Source of the DNA: an uncultured Rhodanobacteraceae bacterium
GTDB lineage: Bacteria; Pseudomonadota; Gammaproteobacteria; Xanthomonadales; Rhodanobacteraceae
Length of the DNA stretch: 7,834 nucleotides
Direction of reading: 5' to 3'
Assembly: GCA_937902695.1 (NCBI GenBank)
Contig: CALFNI010000083.1
Location: 1-7,834, forward strand
Shown here: positions 1 through 6,267 of the stretch, one piece after another
Layout of the letters: each line of letters starts with the position of its first letter
Position numbering within the stretch: the first letter of the stretch is position 1
Notes under the pieces: model-generated
Seen by the model: only the letters and a program-made list of their open reading frames with translations
Databases searched by the model: none
What the model was told of the DNA's origin: nothing
Made by a program: the position numbers and the translations under genes

Positions 1-1078
1 CGAGCAATATCGCCTCGACCAGCGTGTGCAGCACCGCCTCGATCGAGCCGCGCACGAACACGGTCGGGTCGTAGGCGACGTTGTAGTCGATGCCTTCGGG
101 GAAGCCCTTCTTCAGCTCGGCCATCTTCGCGCACACGGCGTCGGAGATCGCGATCGCGTTGCTGCCGGGCCGCTGGAAGATCGGGATCGCAACGGCGGTC
201 TGGTTGTTCAGCAGCGAGCGGAGCGCGTAGTTGTCCGAGCCGAGCTCGACGCGCGCGACATCGCGAAGCCGCGTGATCTGGCCTTCGCTGCCGGTCTTGA
301 TGATGATGTTGCGGAAGTCGTCCTCGTCGACGAGACGGCCTTTCGTGTTGATGGCGACCTGGAAGTTCGGCCGTGCGTTCGCGGGCGTGTTGTTCGGCGT
401 CGCGGGCGACCCGAGCTGGCCCGCGGCCACCTGCACGTTCTGCTCGCGGATCGCGTTGGCGACGTCACTCGCGGTCAGGCCGCGTGCTGCGACCTTGTCC
501 GGATCGAGCCAGATGCGCATCGAATAGTTGCCGCCGCCGAACTGCTGCACGTCGCCGACGCCGTCGATCTTGGCAAGCTCGTCCTTGACGTGCAGCACCA
601 TGAAGTTCGACAGGTAGTTGAGGTCGTAGCGGCCGTCGGGCGAGGTCAGGAACACGCCCATCGTGATGTCGGGCGTCGACTTGTTGACCGTGACGCCGAT
701 GCGCTGCACGTCCTGCGGCAGCTTCGGCGTCGCCTGCGCGACGCGGTTCTGCACGAGCACCTGCGCCTTGTCGACGTCGGTGCCGAGCTTGAAAGTGACG
801 GTCAGCGTCATGACGCCGTCGCTCGTCGCCTGCGAGAACTGGTAGAGCATGTCCTCGACGCCGGTGATCGACTGCTCGAGCGGCCCCGCCACGGTATCGG
901 CGATGACCTGCGGATTCGCGCCCGGATACGTCGTGCGCACCACCACCGTCGGCGGCACGACTTCGGGATATTCCGAGATCGGCAGCTGCGGCAGCGAGAT
1001 CAGGCCCGCGAGCAAGATCATCGCCGACAAGACGCCGGCGAACACGGGGCGGGTGATGAAGAATTGGGAGAAGTTCAT
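1..1078 (-). CDS. RND multidrug efflux permease, MexF/OqxB-type (HAE1 family), N-terminal part
   Basis: This is the inner-membrane proton/drug antiporter of a tripartite RND pump, which exports hydrophobic compounds through a periplasmic adaptor and an outer-membrane channel. The frame is open from ATG at 1078-1076 to the left edge, giving 359 codons of a protein normally about 1050 residues long. It begins MNFSQFFITRPVFAGVL, followed by a hydrophobic first membrane helix (about residues 10-30) and the family motifs PISEYPEVVPPTVVV, YPGANPQVIADTVAGPLE and TLTVTFKLGTDVDKAQ, then the periplasmic porter region with IREQNVQVAAGQLG. The visible part ends at the start of the second membrane helix. 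The proton-relay aspartates of helix 4 lie outside the window. AAGGAC at 1087-1092 is a plausible ribosome site 8 nt before the ATG. From memory the sequence is closer to MexF/OqxB than to AcrB/MexB; that subfamily call is less certain than the RND call. It follows the adaptor gene on the same strand. Confidence 0.95.
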   Translation of the reverse strand, partial: MNFSQFFITRPVFAGVLSAMILLAGLISLPQLPISEYPEVVPPTVVVRTTYPGANPQVIADTVAGPLEQSITGVEDMLYQFSQATSDGVMTLTVTFKLGTDVDKAQVLVQNRVAQATPKLPQDVQRIGVTVNKSTPDITMGVFLTSPDGRYDLNYLSNFMVLHVKDELAKIDGVGDVQQFGGGNYSMRIWLDPDKVAARGLTASDVANAIREQNVQVAAGQLGSPATPNNTPANARPNFQVAINTKGRLVDEDDFRNIIIKTGSEGQITRLRDVARVELGSDNYALRSLLNNQTAVAIPIFQRPGSNAIAISDAVCAKMAELKKGFPEGIDYNVAYDPTVFVRGSIEAVLHTLVEAILL

Positions 1079-1098
1079 GACTCGATGTCCTTGAGTGC

Positions 1099-1180
1099 TC
1101 GTCGTTCCCGCCGAAGCGGGAACCCAGCGCCTTTACGGGGCCGAAGAGTCACTGGGTCCCCGCTTTCGCGGGGACGACGA
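1099..1180. repeat. Twin-hairpin palindromic intergenic repeat inside the efflux operon
   Basis: Two 29-nt arms, 1099-1127 and 1152-1180, are inverted copies of each other, matching at 25 of 29 positions around a 24-nt centre. Each arm is itself a hairpin with an 8-bp stem and a 4-nt loop: GTTCCCGC-CGAA-GCGGGAAC at 1104-1123, and GTCCCCGC-TTTC-GCGGGGAC at 1156-1175. Two of the four differences between the arms fall on paired stem positions and change a T-A pair into a C-G pair, so folding is kept. When translated, such repeats give the familiar spurious peptides VVPAKAGTQ and LGPRFRGDD, a signature of dispersed intergenic repeats in many Proteobacteria. There is no T-run after either hairpin, so it is not a standard terminator. 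It fills most of the 135-bp gap between the adaptor and permease genes and may affect stability of the joint mRNA (inference). Confidence 0.85.
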
Positions 1181-1213
1181 GTTGAAGCGTGATTCGTGCC
1201 GTCGGGCCCGGCG

Positions 1214-2440
1214 TCAACGCTGCGCGTTCGATCCCGGCGCCGTTCGGCTCACGAGCACGGCCTTCGCATCGCTTGCACGCGCGAGCTGCGCGACGCCGGC
1301 GCGATCGCCGTCCATAGCCGCCTTGGTCGGCTTCACCGCGATGCCCGGCTTCACGTGCTGCAGGCCGTTGACCACGACGACGTCGTTCGCCGCGAGCCCG
1401 TTGCTGACGACGCGCAATCCGTCGACCGCCGCACCGAGCGTTATCGGGCGGTATTCGAGCGTGTCGTCGTCCTTCAGCGCGAGGACGAACTTCTTGCCGA
1501 GGTCGGTACCGACCGCGCGCTCGTCGATCAGGATCGTGTCGCGCACGTTGCCCGAGACGAGCTTGATGCGCGCGAAGAGGCCCGGCGTGAAGAGGCCGTC
1601 CTTGTTGTCGAACACCGCGCGCCCGCGGATCGTGCCGCTCTGCGGATCGACCTGGTTGTCGACGAAGTCGAGCCGGCCCGCGTGCGGATAGCCGTCCTCG
1701 TCGATGAGGCCCATGAAGACGGCGTCTTTCGCATCCTGCGCGCTGTCGCCACCGCGCGGAGCGAACTTGAGATAGGTCTGCTCGTCGGCGTCGAAATACG
1801 CATAGACCGGATCGTCGGAGACGACGGTCGTGAGGATGCTCGTGTTCGAGACGAGATTGCCGGCCGTGATCAGCGCGCGCGAGACGCGGCCGTCGATCGG
1901 CGAGCGGACCTCGGTGAACTCGAGGTTGAGGCGCGCCGCTTCGAGCGCTGCGGCTGCGGCGCCGATGTCCTCGTTCGCCGTGCTCGCCGTCGTCGCAAGC
2001 TGGTCGAAATCCTGCTGCGAGATCAGCTTCTGCGAAACCAGACGCTGACCGCGCTGGTGGTTCGATTCGGCGAGCGCCGATTGCGAACGCGCGCGACGGA
2101 GCTCGGCGTTGAGGCGATTGACCTCGGCCTGGAACGGTCGCGGATCGATGCGGAAGAGGAGCTGGCCCTTCTTGACGCGCGCGCCCTCGGTGAACTGCAC
2201 CGAATCGATGAAGCCGCTGACGCGCGGGCGTATCTCGACGCTGTCGACAGCCTGCAGGCGGCCGGTGAACTCCGCGAAGTCGCGCAGCGGCTTGGCGATC
2301 ACGGTGGCGACGGTGACCTCGGGCGCGGGCGGCGCAGCCGCGGGCCCGGACGCCTGCGAGCGGGCGCACGCGGCGAGCGCGAGCGTCATCGCGGCGGCGA
2401 GCAGCGCCGTTGCGGTGCGCGAAATATTCAGGGTTGGCAT
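1214..2440 (-). CDS. RND efflux periplasmic adaptor (membrane fusion) lipoprotein, MexE/OqxA-type
   Basis: This is the periplasmic adaptor that joins the inner-membrane RND permease to an outer-membrane channel. It has 408 residues, normal for the family. The N-terminus is a lipoprotein signal: hydrophobic residues 10-24, then the lipobox LAAC with the lipidated cysteine at position 25. The first half-lipoyl motif follows (VEIRPRVSGFIDSVQF, then EGARVKKGQLLFRIDPRPFQAE). Next comes an Ala/Arg/Gln-rich alpha-helical hairpin at about residues 95-165, then the second lipoyl half (LNLEFTEVRSPIDGRVSRA), and beta-barrel and membrane-proximal segments including DPVYAYFDADEQTYL, which is characteristic of the MexE/OqxA branch. 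The start is supported by AAGGAG at 2447-2452, 6 nt upstream. It is the first gene of the pump operon, 135 bp before the permease, and is divergent from a TetR gene. No outer-membrane channel gene is visible; it could lie beyond the left edge or elsewhere. Confidence 0.95.
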   Translation of the reverse strand: MPTLNISRTATALLAAAMTLALAACARSQASGPAAAPPAPEVTVATVIAKPLRDFAEFTGRLQAVDSVEIRPRVSGFIDSVQFTEGARVKKGQLLFRIDPRPFQAEVNRLNAELRRARSQSALAESNHQRGQRLVSQKLISQQDFDQLATTASTANEDIGAAAAALEAARLNLEFTEVRSPIDGRVSRALITAGNLVSNTSILTTVVSDDPVYAYFDADEQTYLKFAPRGGDSAQDAKDAVFMGLIDEDGYPHAGRLDFVDNQVDPQSGTIRGRAVFDNKDGLFTPGLFARIKLVSGNVRDTILIDERAVGTDLGKKFVLALKDDDTLEYRPITLGAAVDGLRVVSNGLAANDVVVVNGLQHVKPGIAVKPTKAAMDGDRAGVAQLARASDAKAVLVSRTAPGSNAQR

Positions 2441-2558
2441 GGTCGACTCCTTGTGGATAGCCGTGCGGCGTGACTTTTCGTGCCGGCGGCCCTATGTGAC
2501 TCGTTCCTTGCTGCGCGGCGTCTTGACTTGGAACCCCGGCGCCCCGAAGCTGTCTAAC

Positions 2559-2574
2559 GTTACCGATCGGTAAC
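2559..2574. promoter_or_regulatory. Perfect 16-bp palindrome, probable TetR-family operator
   Basis: GTTACCGATCGGTAAC is a perfect inverted repeat in the divergent intergenic region between the pump operon and the TetR gene. Size, symmetry and location fit a TetR-dimer operator. It starts directly downstream of the proposed -10 of the pump promoter and would cover the transcription start, so binding should block initiation. Assignment to the neighbouring regulator is inference from position. Confidence 0.75.
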
Positions 2575-2603
2575 AGGTTACTTACCGGTCACACCTATGT
2601 CAA
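2575..2603 (-). promoter_or_regulatory. Candidate sigma-70 promoter of the efflux operon
   Basis: On the minus strand a perfect -35 box TTGACA (2603-2598) is followed by a 17-bp spacer and a weak -10 TAACCT (2580-2575, 3 of 6 consensus bases). Transcription would start near 2568, inside the 16-bp palindrome, leaving a 5' leader of about 130 nt before the adaptor ATG. The exact -35 and ideal spacing support the call; the weak -10 lowers it. Confidence 0.6.
2582..2591. promoter_or_regulatory. Possible second, imperfect operator in the promoter spacer
   Basis: TTACCGGTCA repeats the left half of the main palindrome (TTACCGATC, 8 of 9 matching) and is itself an imperfect palindrome centred on ACCGGT. 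Its centre lies 20 bp from that of the main palindrome, about two helical turns, and it sits between the -35 and -10 boxes of the pump promoter. It could be a weaker second site for the same regulator. It is short, so chance resemblance remains possible. Confidence 0.35.
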
Positions 2604-2654
2604 TCCGGATCGTTTTCAAGGCCCAGCCGACGAGCGGCGGGCAGGAGTCGTGAA

Positions 2655-3308
2655 ATGAGCGCCAAGGTCGCGTCGCCCGACGCCGCGAAGCTGTCTCGAC
2701 CGGAGCCGGCAATCGCGGATCGCCCGCGCGTGCGCGATCGCATCCTCGAGACGGCCTGCGAGCTCTTCTACCGCCACGGCATCCGCGCGGTCGGCGTCGA
2801 CGCGATCGCGAGCGAAGCCGGCACGAACAAGATGAGCTTCTACCGGAGCTTCCCGTCGAAGGACGATCTCGTCGCCGAATACCTGACCGACCAGGAAGGC
2901 GAATACTGGAAGTGGTGGGACGAGGTGATCGCGCCGTACGCGGGCGATCCGCGCCGGCAGGCCGAGGCCTTGATCGAATCGGTGGTCGACCTCGCGCGCC
3001 ACAAGATGAAGGAAGCCTCGGGCTGCAAGACGAGCCGCGGCTGCGCGCTCGGCAACGCGTGCGTCGAGATTCCGGAGGACAACCAGCGGCTCGGCGACAT
3101 CGTGCACAAGTACAAGAACGAAATCCGGCGGCGCCTGCGCAAGCTGGCGCGCGAGATGGGCGCGCGCGAGCCGGAGGTGCTCGGCGACGCGCTGATGCTG
3201 CTGATCGAAGGGAGCTACTACACGCGGCTGACGTTTCCGGGGAATACGGGGCCGGTCAGCGCGATTCCGAAGGCCGCGCGTGCGCTGATGGAAGCGCATC
3301 TCGGTTGA
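2655..3308 (+). CDS. TetR/AcrR-family transcriptional regulator, likely repressor of the divergent efflux operon
   Basis: This is a dimeric DNA-binding protein of 217 residues, typical TetR length. After a variable N-terminal tail, residues 27-77 form the TetR DNA-binding domain: RDRILETACELFYRHGI, then VDAIASEAGTNKMSFYRSF with the recognition helix, then SKDDLVAEYL. The rest is an alpha-helical ligand and dimer domain that is poorly conserved in the family. It includes SRGCALGNACVEIPE, resembling the RGC..N motif of several TetR subfamilies. Cysteines 124, 130 and 136 are evenly spaced. AGGAG at 2643-2647, 7 nt before the ATG, fixes the start. The gene is divergent from the pump operon with 214 bp between the starts, and that gap holds a perfect palindrome beside the pump promoter. 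Repression of the pump, and perhaps autoregulation, is inferred from this arrangement. The ligand cannot be predicted. I saw no convincing promoter for this gene itself. Confidence 0.93.
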   Translation: MSAKVASPDAAKLSRPEPAIADRPRVRDRILETACELFYRHGIRAVGVDAIASEAGTNKMSFYRSFPSKDDLVAEYLTDQEGEYWKWWDEVIAPYAGDPRRQAEALIESVVDLARHKMKEASGCKTSRGCALGNACVEIPEDNQRLGDIVHKYKNEIRRRLRKLAREMGAREPEVLGDALMLLIEGSYYTRLTFPGNTGPVSAIPKAARALMEAHLG

Positions 3309-3312
3309 GTTG

Positions 3313-3370
3313 CTTTTCCCTCTCCCGCTTGCGGGAGAGGGTAGGGTGAGGGCAAGCGCGTGATGCGCTT
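3313..3370. repeat. CCCTCTCCCGC-type palindromic intergenic repeat with following hairpin
   Basis: Right after the TetR stop, CCCTCTCCCGC at 3318-3328 is followed, two bases later, by its exact reverse complement at 3331-3341, giving a strong hairpin. The trailing TAGGGTGAGGG (3342-3352) is the usual tail of a widespread dispersed repeat in high-GC Proteobacteria, recognisable by the spurious peptide LPSPASGRG. A second small inverted repeat follows, AAGCGC (3354-3359) and GCGCTT (3365-3370). There is no T-run downstream on either strand, so a classic intrinsic terminator is not supported, though the hairpin could protect the 3' end of the TetR mRNA. Confidence 0.75.
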
Positions 3371-3413
3371 CCACAAGCGGCCGTCAGAGGGGCACGGCAA
3401 CGCGAAGCGGATA

Positions 3414-3434
3414 GGATTGCGAAATCTGCAATCC
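3414..3434 (+). other. Small hairpin just upstream of the threonine aldolase start
   Basis: GGATTGC at 3414-3420 and GCAATCC at 3428-3434 form a 7-bp stem with a 7-nt loop. It ends next to the weak ribosome site AAGAG (3435-3439) before the GTG start at 3448. It could influence translation, or be chance. Confidence 0.35.
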
Positions 3435-3447
3435 AAGAGCCCGCGCC

Positions 3448-4482
3448 GTGACCCTCATCGACTTCGCCAGCGACACAAAGACAAGACCCACGCCGGCCAT
3501 GCGCGCCGCCATGGCCGCGGCCGATGTCGGCGACGAGCGCGCGAACGAAGACCCGACGGTCAACCGCCTCAACCAACGCTGCGCGGCGTTCCTCGGCAAG
3601 GAAGCCGCCGTGTTCCTGCCGTCCGGCACCATGGCCAACGAGATCGCGCTCGCGGTGCATTGCAGGCCCGGCGAGGAAGTCGTCTGCGACGCGACGTCGC
3701 ACATCATCGGTTTCGAGGGCGGCGGACCGGCCGCGCTCGCCGGCGTCATGATCCAGCCGCTCGCGGGCAGCCGGGGCATCTTCAATGCCGAGATGCTGCG
3801 CGCTGCGATCCGGCCCGACCGGCCGTATGCGCCGCGGCAGCGGCTCGTGATCGTCGAGCAGACCTCGAATCTCGGCGGCGGCGCGATCTGGCCGCTCGCG
3901 ACGCTCGACGGCGTCGCCGGCGTCGCGCACGAGGCGGGCCTCTCGACGCACATGGACGGCGCGCGGCTCCTGAACGCGTGCGTCGCGACGCACATCGATG
4001 CCGCCGTCTACGCACGCGGCTTCGATTCGGTCTGGATCGATTTCTCGAAGGGGCTCGGCGCGCCCGGCGGCGCCGTGCTCGCCGGCTCGCGTGCATTCTG
4101 CGACGAAGCGTTCCGCCTCAAGCTCCGCTGGGGCGGCGCCATGCGGCAAACCGGCATCATCGCGGCCGCGTGCGAATACGCGCTCGATCACCACGTCGAT
4201 CGCCTGGCCGACGATCACGCGAACGCGCGCCGGCTCGCCGACGGGCTCGCCGGCATCGATGGGCTCTCGATCGTTCCCGGCGAAGTCGAGACGAACCTCG
4301 TCTACTTCGACGTCGCCGGCATGCCGGCTGCCGCGTTCGCGACGGCGTTGCTTGCGAAGGGCGTCCGCGTCACCGAGATGGGCCCGGCGCGGATCCGTGC
4401 CGTGACGCACCTCGATATCGACGCCGCGATGGTCGAGCGCGCGATCGACGCCGTCGCCGAGGTCATGCGCGCCGCCCGCTGA
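3448..4482 (+). CDS. ltaE: Low-specificity L-threonine aldolase (PLP-dependent, beta-eliminating lyase family)
   Basis: This cytoplasmic PLP enzyme cleaves L-threonine or L-allo-threonine to glycine and acetaldehyde, linking threonine and glycine metabolism. Its 344 residues match the family length (about 330-350). Hallmarks in order: SDTKTRPT at 8-15, PSGTMAN at 58-64 (cofactor phosphate binding), SHI at 84-86 with the conserved active-site histidine 85, HMDGARLLNA at 168-177 with Asp170 for the pyridine nitrogen, FSKGLGAPGG at 199-208 with the Schiff-base Lys201 (codon 4048-4050), and RIRAVTHLD near the C-terminus with the substrate carboxylate arginine. All expected catalytic residues seem present. 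The start is GTG at 3448, chosen because it puts the SDT motif at the usual distance from the N-terminus; AAGAG at 3435-3439 is a modest ribosome site. The gene lies 139 bp after the TetR gene and 62 bp before the cyclase on the same strand. A -10-like TAGGAT at 3412-3417 lacks a good -35. Stereospecificity cannot be told from sequence. Confidence 0.93.
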   Translation: MTLIDFASDTKTRPTPAMRAAMAAADVGDERANEDPTVNRLNQRCAAFLGKEAAVFLPSGTMANEIALAVHCRPGEEVVCDATSHIIGFEGGGPAALAGVMIQPLAGSRGIFNAEMLRAAIRPDRPYAPRQRLVIVEQTSNLGGGAIWPLATLDGVAGVAHEAGLSTHMDGARLLNACVATHIDAAVYARGFDSVWIDFSKGLGAPGGAVLAGSRAFCDEAFRLKLRWGGAMRQTGIIAAACEYALDHHVDRLADDHANARRLADGLAGIDGLSIVPGEVETNLVYFDVAGMPAAAFATALLAKGVRVTEMGPARIRAVTHLDIDAAMVERAIDAVAEVMRAAR

Positions 4483-4531
4483 GCCCGCCCTCAGGCCTCC
4501 GGCGCGCGCGCCGCCGCGCTACCATGGCGCC

Positions 4532-4542
4532 AGGGGGAAGGA
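4532..4542 (+). promoter_or_regulatory. Ribosome binding site that decides the cyclase start
   Basis: The purine run AGGGGGAAGGA lies just before GTG 4545-4547 and downstream of the in-frame ATG at 4524. It can only serve the GTG. With that start the protein opens with a good signal peptide, whereas the ATG would add MAPGGRT and has no visible ribosome site. Confidence 0.7.
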
Positions 4543-4544
4543 CC

Positions 4545-6260
4545 GTGCGTTCAGCGATCGTATTCGCGTGGTGGCTGGCTGCGTTCGTGGCGCCGTTTGC
4601 GGCGACGTCCGTCTGCGCGACCACGGTGCCGCTGATCGTCGAGGAGCTCGATGCCGAAGCCGGCGCGCCCGCCGCCGATCGCGTCGTCGCCGGCGACTAC
4701 GATGCGAGCTTCAAGGCGCAGTCCTACGCGGCGGTGATCCCTTCGCGCGAGCGCGGCGTCTGGTATCGCATCCGCCTGTCGCGGGACTGGAGCAACTCGC
4801 GTCCGCCGGTGCTCGCGATCTTCGACCCGGTCGGGCTCCACGTCGAGATCTACGAGCCGCCGGCCTACACCGCGCACGCACGCAGCATCTACAGCGACGA
4901 CGGCGATCCCGGCTACACGCGGCACGCGATCGTCTTCATCCTGCCGCCGATGCTGACGGCCGCCTCCGCGATCTATCTGCATGCCGAGCCCGAGCGGGCG
5001 ATTCCGCGGCGCGTCGAAGTCAGCGACGTGTCGACGTATCGCGCAGGCGACCTCGCGCGCGCGCGCCTCGACGTGCTGTTTCCGGCCGTGCAGCTTGCGA
5101 CGCTGCTCGTGATGTTCGCGTTCTTCCTTGCGCTCCGCGAGCGGATGTATGCGTATTTCGTCGGCTACGTGCTGTGTCTGGTGATCTACGAGCTCTACAT
5201 CTTCGGCATCGGCTACGAGCTCCCGGTCATGAGCTGGCTCGCGCCGATGGATCAGCGGCCGGCGTGGTGCGCGGCACTGCTCGCCGTCGCGCTGAATCTC
5301 GCGTTCTCGCGGCTCTTTCTCGATCTCGCGCGCTGGGCGCCGCGCATCAACCGCGCGCTCGAGGCGGTGTCGTGGGTGTTCGTGGCGCTCGCGGCGTGCG
5401 CGATGACGCCGGTCGTGTCGCGCGGCTGGTGGATCGAGGATGCGCTGTCGGTATTCCTGCTGCTGACGATTCCGGTGCTGATCACGGGCGCGGTGCTCGC
5501 CTGGCAGCATGGCGGACGGCGCGGCGGGCTGTTCCTCGGTGCGTGGATTCCGGCGCTCCTGTTCGTGATCCTGCGCGTGCTGCAGCTCCGCATGCAGTGG
5601 CCGCTGCCGGTCTGGCTCGAGTTCGGCCTCCCGGCGACGCTCGCCTATGCGAACCTCGTGCTCGCCTTCGTGCTCGCCGGCCAGACGCTCTCGTTCCGCT
5701 ACGAGCGCGACGTGGCGCACCGGCTCGCCGAGCACGATCCCTTGACCGGCGTGCTGAATCGCCGCGCGATCCTCGCGCGGCTTCGCGCCGAGTTCGCCAA
5801 GGCGCGCCAGTCGGGCGATTCGCTCTCGCTGCTGTTTCTCGACCTCGATCATTTCAAGCACGTCAACGACAGCTACGGACATCGCGCCGGCGATCAGTGC
5901 CTGCGCGGGGTGATCGGGCCGATCGCCGGCGAGCTGCGCCAGGGCGATGCGCTCGGCCGCTATGGCGGCGAGGAGTTCCTGATACTGCTTCCCGGCGCCG
6001 GCGCGGCCGACGCGGAGATCGTCGCCGAGCGCATCCGAAGCCGCGTGCAGGAGATGTCGATGATCGTCTCGGGCATGCGGATCGGGCTCACGGTCAGCCT
6101 CGGCGTCGCGGCCGTCGACAACGAGATCGCGATTCCCGACGACCTGATCGAGCGGGCCGACGCCGCGCTCTACCGCTCGAAGGAACGCGGACGCAATCTC
6201 GTCAGCACGCACGCCGGCGCCGCGCAATCGGCCGAGCACGGCGCGATGTCGCCGCATTGA
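4545..6260 (+). CDS. Membrane-bound diguanylate cyclase, 7TMR-DISM-like sensor plus GGDEF domain
   Basis: This enzyme should make the second messenger cyclic di-GMP from two GTP, controlling the motile-to-biofilm switch. From GTG 4545 it has 571 residues. Residues 1-24 are a signal peptide ending SVCA. About 25-175 form a periplasmic sensor, beta-rich by eye. Residues 178-384 hold seven hydrophobic helices, the 7TMR-DISM layout. About 394-555 form the GGDEF domain. It begins DPLTGVLNRR (398 onward) and carries LDLDHFKHVND with metal-binding Asp433, and GHRAGD with Asp450. The active site is an intact GGEEF (474-478, bases 5964-5978). RQGD (465-468) lies exactly five residues before it, matching the RxxD product-inhibition site. 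Activity and feedback inhibition are therefore expected. The sensor ligand is unknown. The gene starts 62 bp after the aldolase and ends 7 bp from the convergent isomerase gene. No EAL or HD-GYP partner is seen. The alternative ATG at 4524 is less likely. Confidence 0.92.
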   Translation: MRSAIVFAWWLAAFVAPFAATSVCATTVPLIVEELDAEAGAPAADRVVAGDYDASFKAQSYAAVIPSRERGVWYRIRLSRDWSNSRPPVLAIFDPVGLHVEIYEPPAYTAHARSIYSDDGDPGYTRHAIVFILPPMLTAASAIYLHAEPERAIPRRVEVSDVSTYRAGDLARARLDVLFPAVQLATLLVMFAFFLALRERMYAYFVGYVLCLVIYELYIFGIGYELPVMSWLAPMDQRPAWCAALLAVALNLAFSRLFLDLARWAPRINRALEAVSWVFVALAACAMTPVVSRGWWIEDALSVFLLLTIPVLITGAVLAWQHGGRRGGLFLGAWIPALLFVILRVLQLRMQWPLPVWLEFGLPATLAYANLVLAFVLAGQTLSFRYERDVAHRLAEHDPLTGVLNRRAILARLRAEFAKARQSGDSLSLLFLDLDHFKHVNDSYGHRAGDQCLRGVIGPIAGELRQGDALGRYGGEEFLILLPGAGAADAEIVAERIRSRVQEMSMIVSGMRIGLTVSLGVAAVDNEIAIPDDLIERADAALYRSKERGRNLVSTHAGAAQSAEHGAMSPH

Positions 6261-6267
6261 GCGACGG

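Noticed and set aside
26..1192. 388-residue open frame on the plus strand opposite the RND permease
   Set aside because: Its product is rich in Arg, Asp and Val with no recognisable domain, and it lies wholly antisense to a strongly conserved permease. It is a GC-driven shadow frame.
1149..2369. 406-residue minus-strand frame overlapping the adaptor in another frame
   Set aside because: It is an Arg/Ala/Gly-rich frame shadow; its VVPAKAGTQ end is the translated palindromic repeat, not a protein feature.
1196..2473. 425-residue plus-strand frame opposite the adaptor gene
   Set aside because: It has low-complexity Arg/Glu/Ala composition, no domain, and is antisense to a clear membrane-fusion protein.
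2523..2558. TTGACT at 2523-2528 with TCTAAC at 2553-2558 as the tetR promoter
   Set aside because: The spacing of 24 bp is too long for sigma-70, and no good -10 lies at 16-18 bp.
3318..3341. Hairpin after tetR as an intrinsic terminator
   Set aside because: No T-run follows the stem on the plus strand, and on the minus strand it is followed by AAAAGC; the sequence fits a dispersed repeat better.
4500..4513. CGGCGCGCGCGCCG palindrome between ltaE and the cyclase, considered as a terminator or binding site
   Set aside because: It is a pure alternating CG run with no loop of useful size and no T-run. In such GC-rich DNA it is easily chance, although the run could favour Z-form DNA.
3360..4544. 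Upstream extension of the cyclase frame across the aldolase gene
   Set aside because: The frame stays open only because of high GC; the stretch is Arg-rich without domains and overlaps the well-supported aldolase. The true start is the GTG at 4545 with its ribosome site and signal peptide.
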